Assembly: GCF_900172355.1 (NCBI RefSeq)
Contig: NZ_FWFZ01000011.1
Coordinates: 91,167 to 155,166 of the forward strand
DNA length: 64,000 nt
Direction: 5' to 3'
Origin: Roseisalinus antarcticus
Lineage (GTDB): Bacteria; Pseudomonadota; Alphaproteobacteria; Rhodobacterales; Rhodobacteraceae
Both the position numbers and the translations under genes were made by a program. Positions within the stretch are counted from its first letter, which is position 1. The number at the start of each line of letters is the position of its first letter. The notes beneath the pieces were generated by a model. It saw nothing but the letters and a program-made list of their open reading frames with translations. It made no database searches and had not been told where the DNA came from. This document shows positions 45,030 through 53,777 of the stretch, piece by piece.

Positions 45030-46067
45030 TCAGACGTTGCCGGATATCCGGACGAATTTCGGCATCGGGTCCCAATCGGCGCAGATCATCTCGTCCAGTT
45101 CGGGCGAGCGAACGTGGCGGCGGCCGGCATTTGGCAGGAAGGTGAGTTCGCCCAGGAAGACCTCGCGGCCGCGCAGGTAGAGGTCGACGCGGCAATACTG
45201 GAAGCCCGCGCCGATGGTGCGGGCGATGTCGCGGGCGAGATCGGCGTTTTCGGGCAGCGGTTCCTCGCGCAGGTTCTGGCGCAGGAAGTTGTAGGGCAGG
45301 TAGTTGAGATCCTGGTCGTAGACCGGGTTGTGGCGATCCTCGGTCCCGTGGCCCACGTCCATCTGCAGGACGGAGATCTTGCCGTTGATGACGTGGAAGC
45401 GGAAATCGGTCAGCGGACCCTCGGCTTTGGCGTCGTTCAGGTCGCGTTCGAGAAAGGCCTTGCGGTCGATGAACCGGTACCACCATTGCGAGCTTTGCTT
45501 GCCGTAGTCCGTCGCGAGCCAGGTGGCGACGTTTTCGCGGGCCTCGGCCAGGGTCGCCTCGTCGCAGGGCAGGACGATCTTCATGACCTGGGCGGAGGCG
45601 TGGTTGGATTTCAGGAAATAGGTGCCGGGGGCCAGGCCCTCGAAGCTCGGTGTTTCGTCCGGGCCCCAGGTGCGGACGACCTCGGCCGGGCGGCAGCAGT
45701 CGCGGTATCGCTCGGGAATATACTCGCCCACCATCAACTTGTCGGCGGGGATCTTGCGAGGCATCGGCATCAGCAGCGAGTGCAGGATGTTCATGCCGCC
45801 GAAACTGGCCGGAGTGCAGAAATCGGGCCATTCGCCGTTCTTACGGAAATAGCCGCCGACGCCCGCGCGGACGATGCGGCGGAATTCCTTGGGGTCAAGC
45901 TGGGAACAGGCGGTCATCCAGCCCTCGGGGTCGCGAACCTCGTCGGTCTCGGCCAGGCTTTCCTCGTGCCAGGCGAGGAAGTCGTTGATGAAATGGGGCA
46001 GGAACTTCTCGCCGCCGGATTTGCGAGGCCGGCGATTGTAGAAATACTGCTCGTAGAACGGTCGCAT
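45030..46067 (-). CDS. TupA-like ATP-grasp protein
   Basis: A 345-residue protein. DKLMVGEYIPERYRD, GTYFLKSNHASAQVMKIVLP, WWYRFIDRKAFLERDL, LTDFRFHVINGKISVLQMDV and YCRVDLYLRGREVFLGELTF follow the pattern of TupA-like ATP-grasp proteins of teichuronopeptide and polysaccharide loci. They would couple an amino acid or similar group to a surface polymer with ATP. The start is ATG 46067; the frame is open further upstream without similarity. It faces the glycosyltransferase-sulfotransferase operon. Confidence 0.75.
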   Translation of the reverse strand: MRPFYEQYFYNRRPRKSGGEKFLPHFINDFLAWHEESLAETDEVRDPEGWMTACSQLDPKEFRRIVRAGVGGYFRKNGEWPDFCTPASFGGMNILHSLLMPMPRKIPADKLMVGEYIPERYRDCCRPAEVVRTWGPDETPSFEGLAPGTYFLKSNHASAQVMKIVLPCDEATLAEARENVATWLATDYGKQSSQWWYRFIDRKAFLERDLNDAKAEGPLTDFRFHVINGKISVLQMDVGHGTEDRHNPVYDQDLNYLPYNFLRQNLREEPLPENADLARDIARTIGAGFQYCRVDLYLRGREVFLGELTFLPNAGRRHVRSPELDEMICADWDPMPKFVRISGNV

Positions 46068-46093
46068 GTCCGGCCTCTGCTCTGGGGCGCTCC

Positions 46094-46630
46094 TTACCGC
46101 AGTGGCCTGTGAAAGCCGACCTGTCCAGCCTTCGCGGCAGTGTGCAGCAAAGCTTCGACGTAATCCGTCACCGAACGGAAACAGATCAGTTGCGCCTCGG
46201 TCTCGGTGCGGAGCCAGATCGCCGCGGCCACCTGGGCCAGCCGGGTGCGGCGCAACGCGCCGGGCGGCCATGCGGCGGCCGAGACATCGGCGGGCGTGAG
46301 CTTGCCCAGAACGTCGCGCAGGCCCGCGCCCTCGATCGAGAACAGGGTCCGGGCATCGGAGACATCGACCGCGAGGTGATGGCTGCCGGCCAGCGCCGCG
46401 CCGATCCTCGTCAGCGCATCCGGAACGTCGGCCTGGGGCAGCAACAGCAGCAGCTCGTCCGACGACATCCAGAGCGTCGCCGCCTCGCCGGCGTGGGCGG
46501 CCTGGCCGCGGGCCGGCAGATCGCACCCGTTCACCTCGGCACAGGCGGCCCCGAGCGCCGGCACGGACAGGTCGCCGCGGAGCGTGATCATGCCGCGCGG
46601 GGCCTGTTTGCGGATCGTGACCTCAGACAT
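46094..46630 (-). CDS. soxG: Sarcosine oxidase gamma subunit
   Basis: A 178-residue subunit of heterotetrameric sarcosine oxidase, related to the GcvT fold. SSDELLLLLPQAD, VDVSDARTLFSIEGAGLRDV followed by LGKLTPADV, and FRSVTDYVEALLHTA are typical. It overlaps the soxA stop by 8 bp and ends the soxBDAG operon. Confidence 0.92.
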   Translation of the reverse strand: MSEVTIRKQAPRGMITLRGDLSVPALGAACAEVNGCDLPARGQAAHAGEAATLWMSSDELLLLLPQADVPDALTRIGAALAGSHHLAVDVSDARTLFSIEGAGLRDVLGKLTPADVSAAAWPPGALRRTRLAQVAAAIWLRTETEAQLICFRSVTDYVEALLHTAAKAGQVGFHRPLR

Positions 46631-49616
46631 TCTGCTTCGCTCCTTCCGGGTCGTAGAAGACCGGGCTGACGATCCGGGCCTTCACGGTCGGGCCGTCGAC
46701 GGTGTTGAACTCCAGCACCTCGTCCATGCGGTCGGGCCCGTGCAGCACCAGCCCCATGGCGATGCCGCGGCCGATGGTCGGCGAATGGTAGGTCGAAGTC
46801 ACACGGCCCTGGGTGTTGCGCTGGCCATTGGCCGTCTTGCCCTTGGCGATCGCATAGCTGCCGTCGGGCAGGACAGAGCCGTCCAGCGTCTCCAGCCCCA
46901 CCAGCTGCCAGCGGTCGGGATCGGCCATGTGGCTGCGCATCTGGGCGCGCTTGCCGATGTAGTCGTCCTTCTTCTTCGAGATGGCCCAGCCGAGGCCGAG
47001 ATCCTGGGGGATGATCGTCCCGTCGGTCTCGTCGCCGATCATGATGAAGCCCTTCTCGGCCCGCATCACGTGGAGCGCCTCGGTGCCGTAGGGGGTGATG
47101 CCGAACGCCGCCCCCGCCTCGAGCAGGGCGTCCCAGAGAGCGCGGCCCCGGCCCGCGGGCACCGCGACCTCGAACGACAGCTCACCCGAGAAGGAGATCC
47201 GGAAGATCCGCGCGGGGATGTCGGCGAGGGTCGTCTCGCGCCAGTCCATGAACTTGAACTCTTCGGCCGAAAGCCCTGTTCCGCCGAGCTTTTCCAGGAC
47301 TTCCCTGGCTTTGGGACCGACCACGGCAATCTGGGCATATTGCTCCGTCAGATTGGCGGTGAAGACCTTGAAATCCCACCATTCGCATTGCAGCCAGTCT
47401 TCCATATGCGCGTGGATGCGGTCCGCGCCGCCGGTGGTGGTGTGGCAAAGCCAGGTGTCGTCGTCCAGCCGGGCCACGACGCCGTCGTCCATCAGGAAGC
47501 CGTTTTCCGAGCACATGAGGCCATAGCGGCAGCGGCCGACGGGCAATGTGCTCATCATGTTGGTGTAGAGCAGGTCCATGAACCGCCCGGCGTCGGGGCC
47601 CTTGACCACGATCTTCCCGAGAGTGGATGTGTCAAGCAAACCAACACCTTGCCGGGTGGCGTTGATCTCGCGGGCGACGGCATCGGCGTGGCTTTCGCCG
47701 TCCCGAGGGAAGCAATAGGGTCGGCGCCAGTGGCCGACGGGCTCCCAGTAGGCGCCCCGATCCGCATGCCAGTCGTGAAGCGGGGTCTTGCGCAGCGGCT
47801 GGAAGATCTCGCCCCGCGCCTCGGCCGCGATGGAGCCCATGGAGATCGGCGTGTAGGGCGGGCGGAAGGTGGTCGTGCCGACCTTGGGAATATCCTTGCC
47901 AAGCGCCTGAGAAAGGGTCGCGAGACCGTTGATGTTGCTTAGCTTTCCCTGATCCGTGGCCATGCCGAGCGTGGTATAGCGCTTGGTGTGCTCGACGCTT
48001 TCATAGCCTTCGCGGGCCGCGAGTTGCACGTCCGAGACCTTCACGTCGTTCTGGTAGTCCAGCCACATCTTCTGGCGCAGGGGCAGGCCCGCGCCCTGGG
48101 GCATGAGCCAGACCGGAACCAGCGGGCCTTCGTCGGCGTCCTGCGCCTCGGCTGCCTGGATGTCGGATCCGAGAATGGCGGTCATGGCTTCGGCCGTGTC
48201 GCACAGGGCTTCGGCGCTGCGCAGGTGGCCGTTGGCGGTGCCGGCGATCGTGACCGAGGGCTGCCCGTCGGCGCCGGTGGGCGCACGGGTCGGATCGGGG
48301 CGGAAGAAACAGCGCTCTGCGTCCCATGTCAGCTTGCCGCCGGTGTGGGACCAGAGGTGCACCACGGGCGACCAGCCGCCGGACATGGCGACGCAATCGC
48401 AGGCGATCTCTTCGAGCGGGGCGCCCTCGCCCGCCTGGGCGCAGATCGTCACGGACTCCAGGGACTTGCCGCCCTTGGCCGCGCCGATGCCCTTGCCGGT
48501 GAGGACCCGTATCCCGAGATCCCGCGCCTCACGTAGCAGCGGGCCGTCGGGCGTGGTGCGGGCATCGACGATGGCCACGACCTCGAGGCCCGCGTGGCGC
48601 AGGGCAAGGGCGGTGCGGTAGGCGTCGTCGTTGTTGGTCACCACGACCGTTCGGTCGCCGCAGGACACGCCCCAGTTCTCGACATAGTCGCGCACGGCCG
48701 AGGCCAGCATGACCCCGGGGATGTCGTTGCCGGCAAAGGACAACGGACGCTCGATCGCGCCGCTGGCCAGCACCACGTGACCCGCCCGGATGTGCCAGAG
48801 CCGGTGCCGGGGCCCCTCGGCCTCGGGGGCATGGTCGGTCAGCCGTTCGTAGACGGTGACGAAGCCGTGGTCGTAGACCCCTGCCCCCATCGCGCGGGTC
48901 CGCAGCACGACGTTCGGCATGTTTTCAAGAGCTTCAACGGTGTTCTTGACCCAATCGTCCGCCGGCATCCCGTCGATGGTCACCCCGTCGACGGGGGCGC
49001 GGCCGCCCCAATGGGCGGTCTGCTCGACCAGCATGACATGCTTGCCGGCCTGCCCGGCGGCCAGCGCCGCCTGAAGCCCCGAGATCCCGCCACCGACGAT
49101 CAGCAGCCCCACATGGGCGTGGAACTGCTCGTAGGTGTCGGGGTCGGCCTCGGTCGGCGCCTTGCCCAGGCCCGCGGAGTGCCGGATGAACGGCTCGTAG
49201 ACGTATTTCCACAGCGGCCGGGGGTGGATGAACATCTTGTAATAGAAGCCCGCAGGCAGGAACCGCGACAGCCTCGCGTTGACCGCGCCCACGTCGAATT
49301 CGAGGCTCGGCCAGTGGTTCTGCGAGGTCGCGGTCAGCCCGTCGAAAAGCTCGGTCGTGGTCGCCCGCTGGTTCGGCTCCAGCCGAGCGCCCCGGCCCAA
49401 GTTGACCAACGCGTTGGGCTCTTCGGCGCCGCTGGCGACCAGGCCGCGCGGGCGGTGATACTTGAACGAGCGCCCGACGAGCACCTGCCCCTGACCCAGC
49501 AATGCCGAAGCCAGCGTATCGCCCGCGTAGCCGCGCAGGCGTTTGCCGTTGAAGGTGAAATCCATCGGGCGGCGGCGGTCCAGAAGACGGCCCCCGGTTG
49601 CCAGTCGCGTGCTCAT
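46623..49616 (-). CDS. soxA: Sarcosine oxidase alpha subunit
   Basis: A 997-residue subunit. It has an N-terminal ferredoxin-like region (FTFNGKRLRGYAGDTLASAL), an NAD-binding Rossmann motif LLIVGGGISGLQAALAAG near residues 171-188, a central two-dinucleotide-binding domain, and a C-terminal GcvT-like domain (about residues 600-997) that passes the methylene group to tetrahydrofolate. The enzyme turns sarcosine, oxygen and THF into glycine, hydrogen peroxide and 5,10-methylene-THF. The start overlaps the soxD stop by 4 bp. Confidence 0.95.
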   Translation of the reverse strand: MSTRLATGGRLLDRRRPMDFTFNGKRLRGYAGDTLASALLGQGQVLVGRSFKYHRPRGLVASGAEEPNALVNLGRGARLEPNQRATTTELFDGLTATSQNHWPSLEFDVGAVNARLSRFLPAGFYYKMFIHPRPLWKYVYEPFIRHSAGLGKAPTEADPDTYEQFHAHVGLLIVGGGISGLQAALAAGQAGKHVMLVEQTAHWGGRAPVDGVTIDGMPADDWVKNTVEALENMPNVVLRTRAMGAGVYDHGFVTVYERLTDHAPEAEGPRHRLWHIRAGHVVLASGAIERPLSFAGNDIPGVMLASAVRDYVENWGVSCGDRTVVVTNNDDAYRTALALRHAGLEVVAIVDARTTPDGPLLREARDLGIRVLTGKGIGAAKGGKSLESVTICAQAGEGAPLEEIACDCVAMSGGWSPVVHLWSHTGGKLTWDAERCFFRPDPTRAPTGADGQPSVTIAGTANGHLRSAEALCDTAEAMTAILGSDIQAAEAQDADEGPLVPVWLMPQGAGLPLRQKMWLDYQNDVKVSDVQLAAREGYESVEHTKRYTTLGMATDQGKLSNINGLATLSQALGKDIPKVGTTTFRPPYTPISMGSIAAEARGEIFQPLRKTPLHDWHADRGAYWEPVGHWRRPYCFPRDGESHADAVAREINATRQGVGLLDTSTLGKIVVKGPDAGRFMDLLYTNMMSTLPVGRCRYGLMCSENGFLMDDGVVARLDDDTWLCHTTTGGADRIHAHMEDWLQCEWWDFKVFTANLTEQYAQIAVVGPKAREVLEKLGGTGLSAEEFKFMDWRETTLADIPARIFRISFSGELSFEVAVPAGRGRALWDALLEAGAAFGITPYGTEALHVMRAEKGFIMIGDETDGTIIPQDLGLGWAISKKKDDYIGKRAQMRSHMADPDRWQLVGLETLDGSVLPDGSYAIAKGKTANGQRNTQGRVTSTYHSPTIGRGIAMGLVLHGPDRMDEVLEFNTVDGPTVKARIVSPVFYDPEGAKQNV

Positions 49617-49936
49617 CCCAAGCGCCTCCAGCCCGGACGCCTGCCGGTGATCTTGTCAAGAATGTCCTGTGGCGGCTCGGTCGTCTGCGCGGCATAGGTG
49701 CCGAACACCTCGAGCGTCATCGTGCAGCGCGCCGCGAGGAACCATTTGCCACAGCCGAAACTATGGCGCCAACGCTCGAAATGCACGCCGCGGGGGTTCT
49801 CGCGAAGGAACAGGTAGCCCTCGAATGCCTCGTCCGAGGACTCCGGCCCGTGCCGCGTCAGATGCGCCTCGCCGCCGGGCGAAAGCTCCGTTTCATCGGC
49901 CTGCACGCCGCAATAGGGGCACTCAAAGGTCAGCAT
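49613..49936 (-). CDS. soxD: Sarcosine oxidase delta subunit
   Basis: A 107-residue zinc-binding subunit. MLTFECPYCGVQADETEL has C6 and C9, and HSFGCGKWFLAARCTMT and TLEVFGTYAAQ are conserved in SoxD. The start is ATG 49936. It lies between the small membrane-protein gene and soxA. Confidence 0.94.
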   Translation of the reverse strand: MLTFECPYCGVQADETELSPGGEAHLTRHGPESSDEAFEGYLFLRENPRGVHFERWRHSFGCGKWFLAARCTMTLEVFGTYAAQTTEPPQDILDKITGRRPGWRRLG

Positions 49937-49972
49937 GGGCAAGCCTCCGCGCTGCGGCGGCCCGCACACCGC

Positions 49973-50161
49973 CTAGAAGTTTGGATAGACGACCGTCTGC
50001 GACCGCGAGGCGAAGTCGTTGTAGCCCTCGCCCGTCGCCACGACGACGAGGAAAAGGGTAAGCAGCAGCGTCCCGAGGCTGCCGGCCAGAAAGCCCGCCA
50101 CCTTGGCGCCGTGCCGGTCGGTCCAGCCCGGCTCGGGCAGATATTTTTGAAGAATGCGCAC
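49973..50161 (-). CDS. Small membrane protein inside the sarcosine oxidase operon
   Basis: A 62-residue protein starting MRILQKYLPEPGWTDRHGAK, with one membrane helix (about residues 22-43, GFLAGSLGTLLLTLFLVVVA) and a short tail GEGYNDFASRSQTVVYPNF. It sits between soxB and soxD, which are normally adjacent, with 36 and 85 bp gaps. I do not recognise a family. The composition and operon position support a real gene. Confidence 0.62.
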   Translation of the reverse strand: MRILQKYLPEPGWTDRHGAKVAGFLAGSLGTLLLTLFLVVVATGEGYNDFASRSQTVVYPNF

Positions 50162-50246
50162 GTCTTGGTCTCCGTCGTGATCCCCGCAGCATCTATGCCG
50201 CCCGACGCGCCGGACAAGGCCCGCTGTGGCCGTGGAACGAGCCGGA

Positions 50247-51491
50247 TCAATGCGCCACCCCCGCCGCCACGCTTTCGTCGATGAACCGCCCCTCGCGGAA
50301 CCGCGTCATCGAGAACGGATCGGCCAGCGGCGAGGTGCCCTTGGCCATCAGTTCAGCCATCGCCCAGCCCGAGCCGGGGATCGCCTTGAACCCGCCCGTG
50401 CCCCAGCCGCAGTTCACGAAAACGCCGTCGACAGGTGTTTTCGACAGGATCGGAGAGCGGTCGCCGGTCATGTCCACGATCCCGCCCCACCAGCGCAGCA
50501 TCTTGAGGCGGCTGACCATGGGGAAGGTCTCGACCAGCGCGCGCACCGTTTCCTGGACATGGTGGAACGAGCCGCGCTGGGTGTAGTTGTTGAAGCCGTC
50601 CGCGCCGCCACCGATCACCATCTCGCCCTTGTCGGATTGCGACATGTAGCCATGCACCGTGTTGGCCATGACGACCACGTCCATGCAGGGCTTGATCGGC
50701 TCGCTGACCAGCGCCTGAAGCGCCACGGATTCGATCGGCAGGCGAAAGCCCGCCATCTCGGCCAGGTGGCCCGAATGGCCCGCCACCACAAGGCCCAGCT
50801 TGTCGCAGTCGATGGCGCCCTTCGTGGTGTCGATGCCGGCGACGCGGCCGCCCTCGCGGCGGATGCCGGTGACCTCGCATTGCTGAATGATGTCCATGCC
50901 CATGTCGGAACAGGCCCGGGCATAGCCCCAGGCCACCGCATCGTGCCGCGCGGTCCCGGCCCGCGCCTGCCAGAGCGCCCCCAGCACCGGATAGCGCGGC
51001 CCGTCGATGTTGATGATCGGGCACAGCTCCTTGACCCGCTCGGGGCCGATGAATTCGGTCGTCACCCCCTGCAGCGCGTTGGCATGGGCCGTGCGCAGAT
51101 AGCCGCGCACCTCGTGCTGGGTCTGGGCCAGCATCATCACGCCGCGGGGGCTGAACATGACGTTGTAGTTCAGGTCCTGGCTCATGGTCTCGTAGAGCGA
51201 GCGGGCCTTCTCGTAGATCGCGGCGGACGGGTCCTGCAGGTAGTTCGAGCGGATGATCGTCGTGTTGCGGCCGGTGTTGCCGCCGCCAAGCCAGCCCTTC
51301 TCGATCACCGCGACATTGGTGATGCCGTGGTTCTTGCCCAGCCAATAGGCGGTGGCGAGCCCATGGCCGCCCGCGCCTACGATGATGACGTCATAGCGTT
51401 TCTTCGGCTCGGGCGAGGCCCAGGCCCGTTCCCACCCCAGGTGGTGGCGCATGGCCTCGCGGGCGATCGCAAAAACTGAATAGCGTCTCAT
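50247..51491 (-). CDS. soxB: Sarcosine oxidase beta subunit
   Basis: A 414-residue FAD-dependent subunit. The dinucleotide-binding motif is YDVIIVGAGGHGLATAYWLG near residues 33-52. NTGRNTTIIRSNY, GYMSQSDKGEMVIGGGADGF and VNCGWGTGGFKAIPGSGWAM are typical of SoxB, which oxidises sarcosine at its FAD and shares a covalent FMN with SoxA. The start ATG 51491 gives the usual family start MRRYSVFAIAREAMRHHLGW; the frame is open to 51719. It is the first gene of the operon. Confidence 0.95.
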   Translation of the reverse strand: MRRYSVFAIAREAMRHHLGWERAWASPEPKKRYDVIIVGAGGHGLATAYWLGKNHGITNVAVIEKGWLGGGNTGRNTTIIRSNYLQDPSAAIYEKARSLYETMSQDLNYNVMFSPRGVMMLAQTQHEVRGYLRTAHANALQGVTTEFIGPERVKELCPIINIDGPRYPVLGALWQARAGTARHDAVAWGYARACSDMGMDIIQQCEVTGIRREGGRVAGIDTTKGAIDCDKLGLVVAGHSGHLAEMAGFRLPIESVALQALVSEPIKPCMDVVVMANTVHGYMSQSDKGEMVIGGGADGFNNYTQRGSFHHVQETVRALVETFPMVSRLKMLRWWGGIVDMTGDRSPILSKTPVDGVFVNCGWGTGGFKAIPGSGWAMAELMAKGTSPLADPFSMTRFREGRFIDESVAAGVAH

Positions 51492-51588
51492 CGGCCGAAT
51501 CCCCTGCTGCCCGCGCTCGGGCCCCTCCGTCGATGTGGACCCTAAGCCGTTCCGCTTGTGGACTGTCAACGGCACAACCCTGCGAGAA

Positions 51589-51618
51589 TGCGACACATCG
51601 GGGTCGCGCGTTGTCGCA
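51589..51618. promoter_or_regulatory. Inverted repeat in the soxB-ccmI divergent region
   Basis: TGCGACA (51589-51595) and TGTCGCA (51612-51618) are perfect 7-bp inverted arms 16 bp apart, about 98 bp upstream of soxB and 64 bp upstream of ccmI. It could be a regulator site for either gene. No adjacent regulator is seen. Confidence 0.4.
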
Positions 51619-51681
51619 GCCCCTTTTCGCGCGGCGCCCTCCGGCATATGTCGAGAGCACGTCATGATCGAAGGGGGACGG

Positions 51682-52896
51682 ATGCTGTTCTTTGTGCTCT
51701 GCGGCGCCATGGCGCTCATGGTGACGGCGATGCTCGTGCTGCCGCTGCTGCGGCCGCGGGAAAGCGACGCTGGCGCCTCCGAGGTGGCGGTCTACAAGGC
51801 GCAGCTCGACGAGGTCGACCGCGACGTGGCGCAGGGCGTGCTCGACCCCGCCGAGGCGGAGCGGGCCCGAACCGAGATCGCCCGCCGGCTGCTGTCCGCC
51901 GACAAGGCCGATGCCGGCCCGACGGCCCCCGCCCCGGTCGGGCTGAGCCGGACCGCCGCGGCGCTGAGCGCGGTGCTGGTGCTGGGTGCCACCGGCGTGG
52001 GCTATACGCTGCTGGGCGCCTTCGGCCCCGCGGGCCCCTACCCCGACGTGCCCCGCGCCGACAGGATCGCCAATGCCGACGCCATGCGCGACGGGCGCCC
52101 GTCGCAGGCCGAGCTGGAATCCGTCGCGGGCCGCATGACGCTCGCCCCCGAGAACGTGCCCGAGGATTACCTCGAGATGGTCGCCCAGCTGCGCGAGGTC
52201 GTGCCGACCCGCCCCGACGAGGTCGAGGGCTGGGTCCTGCTCGCCCGGCACGAGGCCGCCCTTGGCAATTTCTCCGCCGCCGCCCGGGCGGAGGAACAGG
52301 TCGTGGCACTGCGCGGCGAAGAGGTCACCCTGCAGGAGCGTGAACGTCTGGTCGACCTGCTGGTCGCCGCCGCCGGCGGGGTCGTCTCGCCCGAGGTCGA
52401 GGCCCGCGTGCAGGAGTTGCTCGAGGACGATCCGGGGAACCTGGCGGGGCGCTATTACCTTGGCCTGCTCTATGCCCAGACCGACCGGCCCGATGTCGGC
52501 TTTGGCCTCTGGCGCGAGGTTCTCGACTCCGGCGGCGACGGGCCCTACGTCCGTCTCGCCCGCGGCCAGATCGAAGAGGCCGCCTTCCGCGCGGGCGAAG
52601 AATACCGCCTGCCCCCCCAACGCGGCCCGACCGAGGCCGACATGGCCGCCGCAGCGGAAATGGATCCCGAGGCGCGGGCGGCGATGATCGCCAACATGGT
52701 CGCGGGGCTGGAGGACCGGCTCGCCACCGACGGCGGCACGGCAGAAGACTGGGCGCGGCTGATCACCGCCAAGACTGTGCTGGGCGACACGGCCCAGGCG
52801 CAGGCGATCCTGACCGAGGCGCGGCAGGTCTTTGCGGGCCGTGCCGAGGATCTCGCCCAGATCGACCGGGCCGCCGCGCAGGCGGGGCTCGAATGA
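51682..52896 (+). CDS. ccmI: Cytochrome c biogenesis protein CcmI
   Basis: A 404-residue protein with two N-terminal membrane helices (about residues 1-18 and 90-110) framing a cytoplasmic loop with VAVYKAQLDEVDRDVAQGVL followed by DPAEAERARTEIARRLL, the standard CcmI/CycH signature. The periplasmic TPR region follows (GWVLLARHEAALGNFSAA; GRYYLGLLYAQTDRPDVGF). It delivers apocytochrome c to the haem ligation complex. The start is ATG 51682 with AAGGGGGA; ATG 51664 is an alternative. It is about 37 kb away from ccmABCDG. Confidence 0.93.
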   Translation: MLFFVLCGAMALMVTAMLVLPLLRPRESDAGASEVAVYKAQLDEVDRDVAQGVLDPAEAERARTEIARRLLSADKADAGPTAPAPVGLSRTAAALSAVLVLGATGVGYTLLGAFGPAGPYPDVPRADRIANADAMRDGRPSQAELESVAGRMTLAPENVPEDYLEMVAQLREVVPTRPDEVEGWVLLARHEAALGNFSAAARAEEQVVALRGEEVTLQERERLVDLLVAAAGGVVSPEVEARVQELLEDDPGNLAGRYYLGLLYAQTDRPDVGFGLWREVLDSGGDGPYVRLARGQIEEAAFRAGEEYRLPPQRGPTEADMAAAAEMDPEARAAMIANMVAGLEDRLATDGGTAEDWARLITAKTVLGDTAQAQAILTEARQVFAGRAEDLAQIDRAAAQAGLE

Positions 52897-53369
52897 TCTG
52901 CGAGACGGCCGAAGAGTTCGCCGCCGCCCTGCCGCGCGCCGGCGGGATCATGGGGCTCGACCTCGGGACCCGGACCATCGGCGTGGCCGTGTCCGACGGT
53001 CTGCAATCCGTGGCCAGCCCGCTGGAGGTCGTCCGGCGCAAGAAATTCGGCCTCGACGCGGCCCGTCTGCTCGAGCTCGCGCAGGGCCGCGCCATGGTCG
53101 GCTTCGTCCTCGGCCTGCCCTTCAACATGGACGGCAGCGAGGGGCCGCGCTGCCAATCGACGCGCGGCTTTGCCCGCAACCTGTCGCGCCTGACCGACCT
53201 GCCGATCGGCTACTGGGACGAGCGCCTGTCCACCGTGGCCGCCGAACGCGCCCTGCTGGAGTCGGATACGTCCCGAAAACGCCGCGCCGAGATCATCGAC
53301 CAGGTCGCCGCTTCTGTCATATTGCAGGGGTTGCTGGACCGCCTCGGCGTCATCAGGAGAGCCGCGTGA
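52893..53369 (+). CDS. ruvX: Putative pre-16S rRNA nuclease / YqgF-type Holliday junction resolvase
   Basis: A 158-residue RNase H-like protein. GLDLGTRTIGVAVSD carries the first catalytic Asp, VLGLPFNMDGSEGPR and YWDERLSTVAAE the central part, and RRAEIIDQVAASVILQG the last Asp. YqgF processes the 5' end of 16S rRNA in E. coli. It overlaps ccmI and the next gene by 4 bp each. Confidence 0.93.
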   Translation: MICETAEEFAAALPRAGGIMGLDLGTRTIGVAVSDGLQSVASPLEVVRRKKFGLDAARLLELAQGRAMVGFVLGLPFNMDGSEGPRCQSTRGFARNLSRLTDLPIGYWDERLSTVAAERALLESDTSRKRRAEIIDQVAASVILQGLLDRLGVIRRAA

Positions 53370-53620
53370 CCAAACCCGACCCCTCCGACGCCGTCTGGGC
53401 CCGGGCCGAGATCGCCTCGCCCTGCGTCAAGCTCTGCGTGATCGCGCCCGAATCGCGGCTCTGCATCGGCTGCCTGCGGTCGATCGACGAGATCACCGCC
53501 TGGTCGCGGATGACGGACGCCGCCCGCGCCGAGGTCATGGCCCGCCTGCCCGACCGCGCGGGCGAGGTCGCCAAGCGCCGCGGCGGCCGCGCCGCCCGCC
53601 TGAAATCCCGCGACCGCTAG
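53366..53620 (+). CDS. DUF1289 family protein
   Basis: An 84-residue protein with SPCVKLCVIAPESRLCIGCL then RSIDEITAWS; the cysteines of C-x3-C and C-x2-C are the DUF1289 pattern, probably a small zinc or iron site. The end is basic. It starts at GTG 53366, overlapping the ruvX stop (GTGA), in an operon ccmI-ruvX-DUF1289. Confidence 0.88.
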   Translation: MTKPDPSDAVWARAEIASPCVKLCVIAPESRLCIGCLRSIDEITAWSRMTDAARAEVMARLPDRAGEVAKRRGGRAARLKSRDR

Positions 53621-53627
53621 CCCTGCC

Positions 53628-53648
53628 GCCCGCCCGGTCGGGGCGGGC
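53628..53648 (+). terminator. GC-rich hairpin after the ccmI operon
   Basis: GCCCGCCC (53628-53635) pairs with 53641-53648 over a 5-nt loop, 8 bp after the DUF1289 stop. There is no T-run, so it may only stabilise the 3' end or mark termination for either convergent gene. Confidence 0.45.
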
Positions 53649-53777
53649 CTCAATCGCACCGGGCGCCTGTCCTCAAAACCCGATCCGGGACGCAGGTCCG
53701 AGAAGCTCCGCTGAAAGTCTGTCCCGCGCGACTGCGCCCGGGGACTGCGGCGGGCGACCATCCAACCCGCGGGGCCC

